Assembly: GCA_019155205.2 (NCBI GenBank)
Contig: JAHNZQ020000004.1
Location: 4,217,141 to 4,281,140, forward strand
DNA: 64,000 nt
Origin: Gracilaria vermiculophylla
Taxonomy: Eukaryota; Rhodophyta; Florideophyceae; Gracilariales; Gracilariaceae
Reading direction: 5' to 3'
Part shown: positions 40,758 through 51,361 of the stretch, piece by piece
Numbering within the stretch: the first letter of the stretch is position 1
How the letters are laid out: each line of letters opens with the position of its first letter
Position numbers and translations under genes: made by a program
The notes under the pieces: model-generated
Told to the model about the DNA's origin: nothing
Seen by the model: only the letters and a program-made list of their open reading frames with translations
The model's database searches: none

Positions 40758-43553
40758 ATGGCCTCCGAGAGAATGCAAGAGCCCTCTTTTTCAGTTGCCG
40801 CCTTTGCCGCAGAAACCGCCGCAGCGCCCTCGTCAGACTCACCCGACACCCACGTGACTTGTGCGGCCACGTCTGCGAAGCTCGTCGTCCTCGGACTTTC
40901 CGATGGCTCCCTGTCCCTCTATGACGTGTTCGGCAACCTGCTAGACCACCATCATGCTCTTCACGTGGGCCCCATCGTCGCCGTTGCTCTCGGAGGAGGA
41001 CCGGGAGCGGACGAGGTGGTAGCATCTGTAGGTCGCGCACGAGCGGATATTCGTGTCGCGAAATTGTTCACAGGCGGAAATGCTTCTTCTCAAATTTCTT
41101 CCTCCGACAAGTCCATGCTGAGCGATGCTTCTGTTTCCTTCACTAAACATGTCGATAAGGACGTTGTTGCACTGGCAATAGACCCTTACTTTGGGAAGCC
41201 ACGCCATGGTGACCGAGTTGCATACGCTGACGCTTCTGGAAGAGTTGCCTTGTTCACAGCTGGCTGGTTTGGCGGTACGGACATAACAGTTGAGGAAAAG
41301 CTTCCAGAGCCCGCGTCTTCGCTCTCGTGGGTACAGCATTTGCTGGCGTACGCCATATCTGAGAGTGTTCATGTCTACGACACTCGTGCGGGCATCCCTG
41401 TGTGCCGCGTAGAGTCCCCTGGTTCCAGTGCACCACCGTCGCCAATGCCCAAAGCATTACCAGCATTAATGGACCGAACACTTCCTAACGAGAGTCGTTT
41501 CGGCAATGAGCTCACTCCTCCGGCGAAGCAATCACAAAATGATTTTGGAGACAAAACGCCTTCATCGTCTCGGATAAATGCACCGAAGACATGGGCTCTT
41601 AAGACAAAAATCTTCATGGAACAAAATATTTCGGAACCGCGTTCACAGCACGGTGAATCAACCGTCATGTTGTTTGTCACATGGCCGACAGGCGCACGTA
41701 TAGTACGTATCCGTCCGCATAAGGATATTTTACAACCGGAAGATCGATCAAAGCGAATCCCACCTCGAGATATAAAGCTTGTCTTCAAATTGAATCGCGA
41801 AGCGCTTCCCATGACAGATCTCTCTGCGGAAGAGTTGGACGTGATGAGACATTCCGTAAATAACATGGCTGTTGACTCACCCTTGCTCGCCCTGGTTCCT
41901 TTTGGTGAACTTGAGAACGTAGCACTGGTAGGCACGCCGTCGAAAGGGCTAACTTTGCATCTTATTTCATCTAGTGGAAGGAGCGAAAAGAGCATGCGCA
42001 TGCCTCACAAAGACCTTTGTGATGCGGACATGCTTACTATTCCTGGCGGCGATCCACTCGTTCTTATATTTGGTCATGTTTATCGTTCCAAGCGACAAGT
42101 TGGATCTGAAGCTGCCGAACAAAAAATCGCCAAGCAGGAAGTAGTATATGTGAGATCTCTGACTACTGCAGAGAGAGTAAAATGGCTCCTTGGACAGAAC
42201 CGGTTCTCAGATGCACTTGAAATAGCGCAAAGCGCCCCAGGTGGTAGCCTTAGAAGAGCGGAAGTTTCGTTGGAAGACGTGGGTGAGCAATTCTTGGAAT
42301 CCCTACGAGATAAAGGAGATTATAGTAGACTTGCTTCGGTGCTAGGAGAGACAATTACAACGACAGCTCCGTACTTTGGAATGCGGGGGCGGGACAAAAT
42401 AATGGCGAAGAGGAAGAAACGATGGGAAAGCTGGATTGCAACATACCGCAAAGCGCATAAATTGGAACTTATTGCGCCGATGATTCCGACATATGAGCCT
42501 CATCTCGACGAAGCGACTTACAACGCAATCTTGGTAGAACTTTGCGACAATGATCCGGAAGTGATGTTGCAAGTGTTGAAGACATGGCCTGCCAATGTCT
42601 ACGGCGTCTCAAATGTTACGATCGCAATTGAAGAAAAGATTGCTAACGAGGAAAAGCAGAATTGGCTTTCGAAAGGCGGTAAAGAGGCTTTGCGCGAAGG
42701 TTTGCTAATGATGTACGGCTTGTCAGGAAGACATGATGAGAACTTGAACTTATTGCTCAGAGATGAATCATCTAAAGTGTATGATTATATTCGATCACAT
42801 AACCTCTACGAAGCCGTTAGATCCCCAGAAACGATTCAAGGGCTCTACAAAATTGATCCCATTGCCGCCACTGATATTCTTTCACATGCACCAGAAACTA
42901 TTTTGCCTCCAGAAGCAGTTGTACCAATCTTAATGAAGCTGGATAATTCGGAGTGGATTTACATGTACCTTCACGCCATGTTCCGACTGGATCCTGAGCA
43001 AGCTCCAAAATATCACAATCATCTCCTGAAACTTTATGTTCAACACGGCAGTCCAGGTCTTCTCTTTAACTTCTTACGAACAAGCAGACATTATTCCTTG
43101 GATCGTGCTCTTGAAGAAATGGGGGGTCCAAAGGGGTTGAAGCCAGGTTATCTGGCGCAAGAACGTGTTTTTGTGCTTTCTAACATGGGCGACTTGAATT
43201 CAAGCATGGATATTTTGCTTGATGAACTTGGAGACACTTTCGCAGCAATTGAGTTTGCATCGGATCTTGGGGATTCCATCCTTTGGGAGCGCCTCATTGA
43301 GCATGCCAAAACCCATGCGGACACCCTTGCAGCATTGTTAGACAGTCCTGCGGGTGGAAAAGTTGATCCTGTTCGACTTGTTCCTTTGCTCAATTCGGAG
43401 ATGAGAATCCCACATCTCCGAGATCGTCTTCATCGCATCCTTGTTGATGCAGCGCTTGAGAGAGCGCTTCGCGAAGATGCTGCCGCTGCTCTGCATCACG
43501 ACGCTAGTGAGTTGCTTAGCAAGTTAGACAAATGTGTGTCGGTGCTTCCATGA
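40758..43553 (+). CDS. VPS41: VPS41, HOPS vacuolar tethering subunit (RING-less)
   Basis: With this start the protein has 931 residues. The N-terminal half (to about 430) is a beta-propeller, visible as repeated short strands such as LVVLGLSDGSLSLYDVFG and DRVAYADASGRVALFT. The C-terminal half is a clathrin-heavy-chain-type helical solenoid. Its end matches VPS41 well: ERVFVLSNMGDLNSSMDILL, AIEFASDLGDSILWERLI, VDPVRLVPLLN, IPHLRDRLHRILVD. VPS41 is a HOPS subunit that binds RAB7-type GTPases and tethers late endosomes to the vacuole. Animal and yeast VPS41 end in a RING-like zinc motif; here the protein stops just after the solenoid, with no Cys/His cluster in the 85 bases before COX11. Upstream in-frame Met codons exist but add no conserved sequence. 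Confidence 0.88.
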   Translation: MASERMQEPSFSVAAFAAETAAAPSSDSPDTHVTCAATSAKLVVLGLSDGSLSLYDVFGNLLDHHHALHVGPIVAVALGGGPGADEVVASVGRARADIRVAKLFTGGNASSQISSSDKSMLSDASVSFTKHVDKDVVALAIDPYFGKPRHGDRVAYADASGRVALFTAGWFGGTDITVEEKLPEPASSLSWVQHLLAYAISESVHVYDTRAGIPVCRVESPGSSAPPSPMPKALPALMDRTLPNESRFGNELTPPAKQSQNDFGDKTPSSSRINAPKTWALKTKIFMEQNISEPRSQHGESTVMLFVTWPTGARIVRIRPHKDILQPEDRSKRIPPRDIKLVFKLNREALPMTDLSAEELDVMRHSVNNMAVDSPLLALVPFGELENVALVGTPSKGLTLHLISSSGRSEKSMRMPHKDLCDADMLTIPGGDPLVLIFGHVYRSKRQVGSEAAEQKIAKQEVVYVRSLTTAERVKWLLGQNRFSDALEIAQSAPGGSLRRAEVSLEDVGEQFLESLRDKGDYSRLASVLGETITTTAPYFGMRGRDKIMAKRKKRWESWIATYRKAHKLELIAPMIPTYEPHLDEATYNAILVELCDNDPEVMLQVLKTWPANVYGVSNVTIAIEEKIANEEKQNWLSKGGKEALREGLLMMYGLSGRHDENLNLLLRDESSKVYDYIRSHNLYEAVRSPETIQGLYKIDPIAATDILSHAPETILPPEAVVPILMKLDNSEWIYMYLHAMFRLDPEQAPKYHNHLLKLYVQHGSPGLLFNFLRTSRHYSLDRALEEMGGPKGLKPGYLAQERVFVLSNMGDLNSSMDILLDELGDTFAAIEFASDLGDSILWERLIEHAKTHADTLAALLDSPAGGKVDPVRLVPLLNSEMRIPHLRDRLHRILVDAALERALREDAAAALHHDASELLSKLDKCVSVLP

Positions 43554-43638
43554 TGTGAGATCCCTGACACTTTTCGAATATATATATAACTAAACTAAAA
43601 CTAACTCGTGTATGGCGCTTATCCTTGACTGCCAGTAA

Positions 43639-44463
43639 TTATTGACCCATCGCTGCTGCCTGAGCGCGTTGTAACTGTTCCGGAGTAACATCTTCAGCCT
43701 TAAAGAATGTATATGAAAGCATAATGTCTTTGACATCAGCCATGTTATCATCGCTGGCAAATTCAGGATCAATATAGAAGAAGACGGGCATGTCGAGAGC
43801 TTCGCCTGGTTTCAAGCGTTGTTCATCGAAGCAAAAACACTGCACTTTGTTGAAATAAATCGCGGCTTTAGCAGGAGTCACATTGTAGGTTGCTATACCC
43901 GTGATGGGCTCCGGGGAAAGGTTCTTTGCCGCGTAGAATGCCAAAACTGTTTCTCCTGGAAGGACTACAACTTCTGACTGCATGGGGGTGAAACGCCACG
44001 GAACGTGAGCAGAGATGTCCGCATTGAACCGAATCTTGATGGGACGATCTTCGACCACCTTTGCTTCATCTATTGCCGTGATGAAGTCATCACTTTCTTC
44101 ACCGTCCTGGGTCCGAACGGTTCCACCGAATCCTGTCACTTGACAAAAAACACGGTAGAGCGGAACAGAAGCGTATGAAAGTCCAACGGTAGCGAGGGCC
44201 AGGGCTGCGGCCCACGCCGCAAAGTTGCGATTTCGCTCTCGTATAGCCGCTTCCCTTTCTGGACTCCTACGAGCTCCTCGAAACTCTGCACGGGGTCTGG
44301 TTCTCGTAGAATGTAGACGAAAACGGCAGGAGAGGAACAATTGCGAACTCCAGGTTCGGTGTGTAACCGAAAAGCGTTCATCAACGCCATGAGTAATGCA
44401 ACGCCTCCTCAGTACGGGAAGACGAGCGAGCTGAATCGCGTTCCTTATTTGTACCTGCATCAT
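43639..44463 (-). CDS. COX11: cytochrome c oxidase assembly protein COX11
   Basis: A 274-residue protein. The N-terminal 75 residues are Arg-rich without acidic residues until late, fitting mitochondrial import. A membrane segment (AAWAAALALATVGLSYASVPLYRVFC) leads into the conserved SVPLYRVFCQVTGFGGT motif. The soluble domain has IRFNADISAHVPWRF, AFYAAKNLSPEPITGIATYNV and the copper-binding CFCF motif in KVQCFCFDEQ, then PVFFYIDPEF. COX11 delivers copper to the CuB site of cytochrome c oxidase in the inner mitochondrial membrane. The 3' end is 85 bases from that of convergent VPS41. Confidence 0.96.
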   Translation of the reverse strand: MMQVQIRNAIQLARLPVLRRRCITHGVDERFSVTHRTWSSQLFLSCRFRLHSTRTRPRAEFRGARRSPEREAAIRERNRNFAAWAAALALATVGLSYASVPLYRVFCQVTGFGGTVRTQDGEESDDFITAIDEAKVVEDRPIKIRFNADISAHVPWRFTPMQSEVVVLPGETVLAFYAAKNLSPEPITGIATYNVTPAKAAIYFNKVQCFCFDEQRLKPGEALDMPVFFYIDPEFASDDNMADVKDIMLSYTFFKAEDVTPEQLQRAQAAAMGQ

Positions 44464-45796
44464 GATTTACGAGTCGAACCCGCGCGATGGAAATAACGCT
44501 TGCGCCTGCGATCCATGGGAAGAAGATGCAGATGTCAAAGACGTTTTAAGGATGGCCCTGATGAACCCGCTGCATGCATGTTGAGGTTAAAAAACCGCTC
44601 CTAAATGCTTACGCACGTTTTTTTTTTGAAATTCTGATGTCTTTCTGTTCAAAAGCAGGCAAGCGACGCCAAAATGAAACCCTTCCATGTCTAGCCAGCG
44701 AATACGTTACTACGTTCTCTCGCTCGAGCTTTTGCTTTCTTCTCATTATCATTCGATGTTTTGTCCATTGTGATGTGTACGCTTAAACCTTTTTTGTATG
44801 GAAAGTGGGTTTGAATCGCGCCAAGAAGACGTAGCGAGTCTAGAAGGCGACTGTTTCGCCCTTTGGATCTTCTGCTAACAACACCAGCGCAGCTAAAACC
44901 AATGCGACACGCACACGGGTTCCGCGAACTTACTAATGTATCAGAACGAAAAAAAAGAAAAAACACATTAGCGAAGCACAAATACATTCTCGATATGCCA
45001 ATTGCGGCACTTTGTGCGTTTTATAAAGGATATACAGTGATTTCACAAAACGCTCGAAACTTAATACGGTTGTGAGGCACAACCTTCTACTTCGCCTGTG
45101 CGTGACAGGTATGGTATCGGTTTGCAATTCAAAGAACGGACGACTACGAGCTTCCGCCTCCATCGAGGATATCAATCAGAGCTTCCATCACATGCACCAA
45201 TAAGTGCCTCCATCGGCGGTACCAATCAGTGCTCGCGAGTTTGTATTCGCATTGGACTCGACGCCTCGCATTCAACAAGTTGCTCTTGAGTGATTGAAAT
45301 GTTGATGCGCCGCATACATCGCAATTATCCTGTCTGTTATTGTTAGTCAGCTCGCACACTTGTGTCGTTATTGTTCGATAACACATGGTTACGGTTTTCC
45401 GAAGGTGTAGACAGACACCTTCAAGAGTAGTGGCAGACGCAGTTAGTTCGCACGCGCAAAACAGGCGACTTTTTCACGACAGCAGAGATTAATTCGAGTA
45501 AACATGCTCGTAATCCGCACCGCATACGTGCGGCAGTAATCCCTAGCATTACATATACATATATATATATATATATTACGCCGAATTATGATGCCCTTCA
45601 AAAGCATCACAAATAACCGAAATCTTACGAACGAAAGACAAGGCTCTTGTCAATCTCACTCTCCTGAACGGCCTCATGGAATAATAAAAATGACTCTCAT
45701 GGAACCCAACCGGAGCACAAAGCGTGAGCCAGATCTACATCTATCTACAATTGTTTGAGACTCCTGCTTTGAGGATGTCCCTTCCAATGTTGATCG
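44464..45796. other. 1.3 kb without a recognisable gene
   Basis: Upstream of COX11 and downstream of the OGT gene, both on the minus strand. It has a TA microsatellite at about 45556-45577 and no frame with a domain. Confidence 0.5.
45556..45577. repeat. (TA)n microsatellite
   Basis: About ten TA repeats, preceded by two acatat units, in non-coding AT-rich sequence. Confidence 0.85.
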
Positions 45797-48700
45797 TCAT
45801 GTAACCAGCGCAGAATTGTACATTCTCTCTCGCAATAGGCTTTCTGAACGGCTTGAGCTTGTGCCCGTCTGCATTCCCTCCACAGCGACTGGCCTGGTCA
45901 ACATCGTGGAACCATCATAGACGTCGCGACCAAAGATGTGAGTCGGAGGATTTCCTCGTTCAAAGTTGCGCCAAGCTTGCCAATACAACCCTTCCACATT
46001 GCGAACCCACCTTTCAGTGTCGAAAAGGGCATTCGAATATCTAGAAGCTTCAAGTTTTGCCCTGATTGCAGCAAGACGAGGACGGTTTGTAGCCAACTCC
46101 ACAGCAAGGTCTTCGTACGCGTTCATGTCCTTCGCCACCAGCTCGGGGAATCCGGCAGCTGTGAGTAAACTGGCAGCTACTCTAGACGCGAATAAAGAGC
46201 CTGGGCACGTAATCATTGGGACTCCTGACCATAGAACATCTGTCCCAGTCGTATGAGCATTACATGTAGGGGTGTCTAAAAATAAGTCACCAAGCCCTGC
46301 CCGAGCAACGTGCTCCTCTTTTCCAGCCACATCCGTGAACACAAGTCGGTCAGGTCCAAGTCCACGTGCGAAAGCTTCATTTCTTATTCTTTGTTCAGCT
46401 GTCGGTGGGAATCGAAGAAGCCATATCTTTGAGTTCGGCACACGCTTCAGAATCCGAGCCCAAACATCGAAGGTGTCCGGTGATAATTTGTACAGCTGGT
46501 TGTGCATAAGAAAAAGGAAGCAATCTTCCGGTAAACCATATCGTGCCCGAGTAAGAGGGCCAGAGGGAAATGCTCTAGGCCCCGGGAAGCTGGTTTGCCT
46601 ATGATCATTCACAAAATAGCTGTGCGGATGATATAGCAAAAACTCCGAATGCATACGAGATGCTAACTTTGGAGGCGAAGTGACAACATCGGTGATGAAA
46701 TACTCGATATAATGAGCCCCCAATGTTCCTGGGAAGCCCATGAACGACACTTGGATTGGGGCCGGTCGAAGGGCGAAAAGTTCTGTTCGCGCGCCTTTGG
46801 TGTACCCATTACAATTCACCAGCACATGAATGCCATCTCTCGCTATGGCTTCGGCGGATTGCTTAGGAGTCAGACCCGAAATGTCTAAGAAATGCTCGGC
46901 TTCCCTTTCAATTCGTCGTCTCCAATGTGAATTATCCGACGGAGTGAGAGCGTAACAAAAGCACTCAACACTAGTCCCCTTACCATGTAGACCATAAATA
47001 CTTTGCGTCAGATGACTATATGGGTGATTATTGTAGTCCGAAGAAACATAGCCAACTTTTAGTCGCGGCTTGGGACCTCTTGGGTACACCCAATGCTGAG
47101 TTACACGAGGAATGCCTGCCACGACTGACTCCGCCCTCGACGCATAAGCAGCGGACAAAGCCTTGAATTTTTCTGGACTAAGTGGATAAATCAGAGCATG
47201 GAACGGCTGAACGCTCGGTAGTCCACTAATGAGAACGGGAGAAACGACAGATGGCGAACTCGTGATAAATTTTGCAAACCTGGTCTTGAGCTTAGATTTC
47301 CTGAAAACAGCTGGGGAAGACGGATGATGAACATATTTTCTCCTTGCAAGCTTGTCAGAATTCTCTTCCCGAACAGTACTCGTAGACAACGATTCCTCTC
47401 TTTCCGACCTCGAACCACAGGCATCGACCAGTTGCGGGGTTGAATTAGAAAGAGCGCCCAGTAACGCATGCTGCAAGCGAGACGGAGTTCCCGGGTTTCT
47501 TATCATCGCTTCTAGCTGCTTGTCGACGATAGCGAGCAAAGTTGCAAAGTTTTGTGTTCGGTCTGACCAGTCGCAAATTACACTCAACGAATGCACCATA
47601 TTACAAAACGCGTCCGGAAGATCATTCTGTAGTGAAAGAGCTGTCTTGTAGCTTGCAACAGACTCTTCAATCTTGTTCAGGTCTTTGTAAGTATTGGCTA
47701 GGTTCGCATGATGATCGGCAGCATCCGGTTGAATGGTGACAGCTCGAATGTAGAAGGGTATCGCCTCATCTGTTCGACCCATGTCTCGTAAGGCCGTACC
47801 AAGTCCAGCAGCGGCTTCGGCCAGATTAGGATTTCCCATCAACGCCGCCCTGTAATGCGTCTCTGCCTCCTGAGGTTTTCCTTGGTCTCGAAGCAAGCCG
47901 GCCAAGTTGCAATGGGCGGTAGGAAAGCCGGACTGGCAAGACAGTGCTGCGTTATAGCAATGCATAGCATCAAAAATTGCACCTCGGGCTCTCATGGCAT
48001 TACCAAGGTTGTTCCATGCATCAGGATGTCTGGGCGCTATGCTAAGAGCAGCGCGGTATGCCATCTCTGCCTCCGCAATCCTGTTGAAATTGCGCAGAGT
48101 GTTACCGACATTGTTGAAGATATCCTCGGCCAAAACTGGACCAAACTCTAAGCCTGTGAAATCAGACAAACTTGTATCATATATGCCTTGACTATATAAG
48201 GCGCTCGTCAAAGCAGTGCGTGCCTCGCCCGAATCAGGGGAAAGGGCCACACATGCTCGGTAAACGTCAGCGGCTAAATTGAGATATCCTGCATTCTGGC
48301 ATGCGCGCCCGACAGTCAGACAAGAGTCAAAGGTATCAGCGGGGACAGAGAACTGTAATGGGGCTAACATCTCCGTCATACCCATGGCAGGGGCAGAAAC
48401 CTGAGCAATGTGGTGCAACGCAAATTCTTGCGATGGATCCATAAGTTGCGGAGCTGACTGACCCAATGGTTGCTGCGGAGGCGGAGCCAGAAGCAGAGTG
48501 GTTGGTTGAAGAGGAATACTGCTGTATGTTTGAGGTGTTACAAGGCTGTCTTGTGCGGTTTGGGCAACGTACTGATCGGTGGAGGATAACCGAAACGAGG
48601 GAACGGCATACATTTGTTGCGAAGGCTGAGGATGTGTCACAGAGTTATTAGCAAAGGAGTTTGGAAACATGACCTCTTGAACAGAGTGATCTTCCAGGGC

Positions 48701-49609
48701 AACATGTTGCAACGAAGTGACCACTGGGGTTGGAAATTGGTGCGGCAGCACAGAATGTGGTTCCTGCTGCATTGGAGTGCGCATTGTGTTGATGAAGGCT
48801 ATGTTTGTCGCGGCGCTGTCGTCTGTAATATGCGGACGATCGGTCATCGGATACGGAATACTCTCCAGCTTTGTTTCCATGAGCTTGGAATGGGTTGACT
48901 TTGTCAAGGACGTGTTATGCATTTGCAAGGAATTGGAAGCGATAGACGGGTGTGGCAAAAACTGAGCGGCCTGTGTCTCGGTCTTGCTCTGGAGATGTTG
49001 TTGTTGAAAGTGAGGATGCATATGGTGGGAAGTTGAGGATTGCACATTGACATGCGGAGCGGCCAGATGAGGGTGTTGATTTTCAAAGCGCTGAACGTGC
49101 ATGACAAGTTGCTGCGAGGCATCCACGACACCGTGGACGGCGGAAACGGCAGAGAAGTTACTGTCTCCAAAGTATTGTACATGTTCCTGTGGTTGGGGAA
49201 GAGGTGGTGGCAAGACCCTCTGAGATACATTGAGCTGATGGTGTGGGTGTATCGGGGGGAAGGATGGGTCTGACAAAACGAGCGAGTTTGGATAGAGGTC
49301 AGGTTGCGGGATGGACTGCTCGCGCGGCAGCAAGTGGTGGTCCGGCTGAGGGGGGTGCATGGGGGCAAACGCGGGCTGCTCGTGGAAATGAAGGGCGGGA
49401 TGCATTGTGGGGTTGACGGCAGCAGGCGGGGTAGGGTAGAAGGGGTTGTGCGACTGGGCAGGCATGGCGGATGGAGCGTGAGCACTCGAGGGTGCCGAGG
49501 AAAGAGGAGAAGACGAAGACGGACGCAGTGCCGGATTTGAGTAATCGGAACGCGAACCAAGCTGGCGAGGCAATGAAGGGCGTGGCGCGAAGTGCAAGAT
49601 GACGGCCAT
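45797..49609 (-). CDS. OGT: O-GlcNAc transferase (OGT / SECRET AGENT type)
   Basis: A 1270-residue protein in three parts. Residues 1-420 are low-complexity, rich in Pro, Gln, His and Ser. Residues about 425-690 are tetratricopeptide repeats (for example AWNNLGNAMRARGAIFDAMH and ADHHANLANTYKDLNKIEES). Residues about 848-1235 are the GT41 catalytic domain: LKVGYVSSDYNNHPYSHL with the active-site histidine region, LVNCNGYTKGARTELFALRP, HNQLYKLSP carrying the UDP-contacting lysine, LWLLRFP and TTGTDVLWSGVP. It transfers N-acetylglucosamine from UDP-GlcNAc to Ser/Thr of nuclear and cytosolic proteins. The insert found between catalytic lobes in animal OGT is replaced by a short loop, as in plants. 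SPINDLY-type fucosyltransferases are related but less similar by eye. The divergent neighbour is the SANT/Myb gene. Confidence 0.93.
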   Translation of the reverse strand: MAVILHFAPRPSLPRQLGSRSDYSNPALRPSSSSPLSSAPSSAHAPSAMPAQSHNPFYPTPPAAVNPTMHPALHFHEQPAFAPMHPPQPDHHLLPREQSIPQPDLYPNSLVLSDPSFPPIHPHHQLNVSQRVLPPPLPQPQEHVQYFGDSNFSAVSAVHGVVDASQQLVMHVQRFENQHPHLAAPHVNVQSSTSHHMHPHFQQQHLQSKTETQAAQFLPHPSIASNSLQMHNTSLTKSTHSKLMETKLESIPYPMTDRPHITDDSAATNIAFINTMRTPMQQEPHSVLPHQFPTPVVTSLQHVALEDHSVQEVMFPNSFANNSVTHPQPSQQMYAVPSFRLSSTDQYVAQTAQDSLVTPQTYSSIPLQPTTLLLAPPPQQPLGQSAPQLMDPSQEFALHHIAQVSAPAMGMTEMLAPLQFSVPADTFDSCLTVGRACQNAGYLNLAADVYRACVALSPDSGEARTALTSALYSQGIYDTSLSDFTGLEFGPVLAEDIFNNVGNTLRNFNRIAEAEMAYRAALSIAPRHPDAWNNLGNAMRARGAIFDAMHCYNAALSCQSGFPTAHCNLAGLLRDQGKPQEAETHYRAALMGNPNLAEAAAGLGTALRDMGRTDEAIPFYIRAVTIQPDAADHHANLANTYKDLNKIEESVASYKTALSLQNDLPDAFCNMVHSLSVICDWSDRTQNFATLLAIVDKQLEAMIRNPGTPSRLQHALLGALSNSTPQLVDACGSRSEREESLSTSTVREENSDKLARRKYVHHPSSPAVFRKSKLKTRFAKFITSSPSVVSPVLISGLPSVQPFHALIYPLSPEKFKALSAAYASRAESVVAGIPRVTQHWVYPRGPKPRLKVGYVSSDYNNHPYSHLTQSIYGLHGKGTSVECFCYALTPSDNSHWRRRIEREAEHFLDISGLTPKQSAEAIARDGIHVLVNCNGYTKGARTELFALRPAPIQVSFMGFPGTLGAHYIEYFITDVVTSPPKLASRMHSEFLLYHPHSYFVNDHRQTSFPGPRAFPSGPLTRARYGLPEDCFLFLMHNQLYKLSPDTFDVWARILKRVPNSKIWLLRFPPTAEQRIRNEAFARGLGPDRLVFTDVAGKEEHVARAGLGDLFLDTPTCNAHTTGTDVLWSGVPMITCPGSLFASRVAASLLTAAGFPELVAKDMNAYEDLAVELATNRPRLAAIRAKLEASRYSNALFDTERWVRNVEGLYWQAWRNFERGNPPTHIFGRDVYDGSTMLTRPVAVEGMQTGTSSSRSESLLRERMYNSALVT

Positions 49610-50374
49610 AGCACGGGGCAGACGGGCCGTAGGGGAAGGAGAGTTGGGGGGAGGTCAGGAGGGATCCATGAGGAAGCGTGGCGTGGGTTCGACGAGCGCA
49701 GCGCGGCGGGACGGTGACGGAATGAAGTCGGTCGCGAGGCGTAGGGAGAGGGGGATGAAGAGCGGGGGGGGTGTGGGGGGGGGGGTGGTGGGGTCAAGGC
49801 TAGTGACGAGCGCACAGCAACGGCAGCACACCAGGGGCTGTGGCGCGCAGGGCGGGGTGCGGCGACCTTTGGGGATTGGACAGGTGGAGATTGCGCATGA
49901 CAGGGAGTGACTCGAAGGCGCATGCGCTGTGCATCGTGTCCAGCGATGGTACGCGTGCAGCGCGCACGCCCTGCAGGGACACGTGGTGAGCTGCAGTTGG
50001 GCGTGGCGACGGCTGCGCAAGGGAAAGGTGGGCGTTTATTGGCGCGCAGAAATTCAAAATGTGATGATCGAATCGAAAACGCGCACTAGCGGGTTGGCGG
50101 CGGGGCGGGCTGGCGCTGCGTTTCTCTCCGCTGTGGCACGTGTGGCATTGCGTGTGAGTGTTCGGGCGAGCGGTTGCGGCGCAGTCATACCGCTCTCGCG
50201 CGCCCCCATGCGGAAGGACTGTCTACGGCGGGGTGTGCTGGCTGTGTCGATGCAATGCAAGAGGTGCGGTTCGTAAGCGCTGCGCAGAGATGCATGATTT
50301 CAAGAACAGCGCGAGAGGGCGTGGAAGCTGGAGGCGCAGGGGCAATGGGCGGTGCCCAACACACGGCGGCGCAG

Positions 50375-50379
50375 CCAAT
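50375..50379 (+). promoter_or_regulatory. CCAAT box
   Basis: CCAAT within gcagccaatggcggcg, in the OGT/SANT divergent region. Visible motif; NF-Y binding inferred. Confidence 0.35.
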
Positions 50380-50789
50380 GGCGGCGCACGCCACGCAGGC
50401 GGCGTGCCAGTTTTCTGGCAGGTGACAGCGCAGCGCGCGCAGCCGATGAGAATAAAGGGCGCAGGGCACCAATGAACGCGCGCGCAAGCGCTCAGTAAGC
50501 CACCGGCTGACACCTTGTTGACTGATGTTGCGCGATGTCACCAACGTGGCGCGGCGCGTGCCCTTCCAGTGCAACCACAGCGAAGGCTGGTGATGGCCAC
50601 GTGTATCGCGTGTGCTACGGCCCACGGTCTGACGCACATGCGTTTTTGACGTGGCCTCCGTGGGCACGTGCAACACGTGGACACGGTGAATTGGTGGTGG
50701 CGGCGGAAGGCGCCGAGGCGGAGAGCGTGCAGGCATTTGGATTTGGACGGTGGGCGGCGAGAGCGTCGGCGGCTGTGGCCGCTTTGGTT

Positions 50790-50815
50790 GCGAGCGCGCT
50801 AGCGCGCTCGCCAAT
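50790..50815. promoter_or_regulatory. 22-bp palindrome adjoining a CCAAT box
   Basis: Bases 50790-50811 form a perfect palindrome (half-site gcgagcgcgct). Its last base is the first C of CCAATGG (CCAAT at 50811-50815). This is a candidate binding site for a dimeric factor next to an NF-Y-type site. Confidence 0.5.
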
Positions 50816-51361
50816 GGACGGCACTGGACCACTTCACGCCGCGCGATTCGCAGATATTCTCACAACCGTCGCGCCACGAGCGGAGCGTGCTTGCGTGTGC
50901 CGCACCCCCGCGCCACCCCTCGCTCGCTGCTACCCCGCCGCCGCACAGCCGTCTACGAATGTGCGCCATTTGCCTCCTCCCCGAATGTTCGAGTAGCGTT
51001 CTGGCTGTCGTTTCTCAACGCGCTGACATTCCGCACATCTGACGCCGCCATCGTCATCGCCACCGCCACCATCGTCGACGCCGCCCCCACCTTCGCAACT
51101 GCCCGCCAACGCCGCACCTCCGCCACCATTCCGTTTTCCAACGACTCGTCCGTCGTGCGCGCCGACGACGACCGGCGCGCACTGTCGCCCGCATCCGCCA
51201 CAAAGCCGTCACCTCCCCCGCCACCGCTGCAGGCGCGGTCGCACGAGCCGTCGCCCGAGTGCGCGCGCCATGCGCGCGCACTGCTGAAGTCGCCGTTGCA
51301 ACAGCACTCTTCCGTCACGCACGCCAGCGCCGTGCACCACGCGTCGCACCGCCCGTCCCCC

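Larger units (their letters stand above)
49610..51361. other. 1.75 kb GC-rich divergent region, OGT / SANT protein
   Basis: Very GC-rich and open in several frames by composition. Contains CCAAT boxes at 50375-50379 and 50811-50815 and a perfect 22-bp palindrome at 50790-50811. A frame in phase with the SANT gene opens at 50750. No domain is visible in it. Confidence 0.5.

Noticed and set aside
48904..49923. 339-codon minus-strand frame overlapping the OGT 5' end
   Set aside because: It is an alternative frame through the low-complexity OGT N-terminus, with only Ser/Pro/Arg bias.
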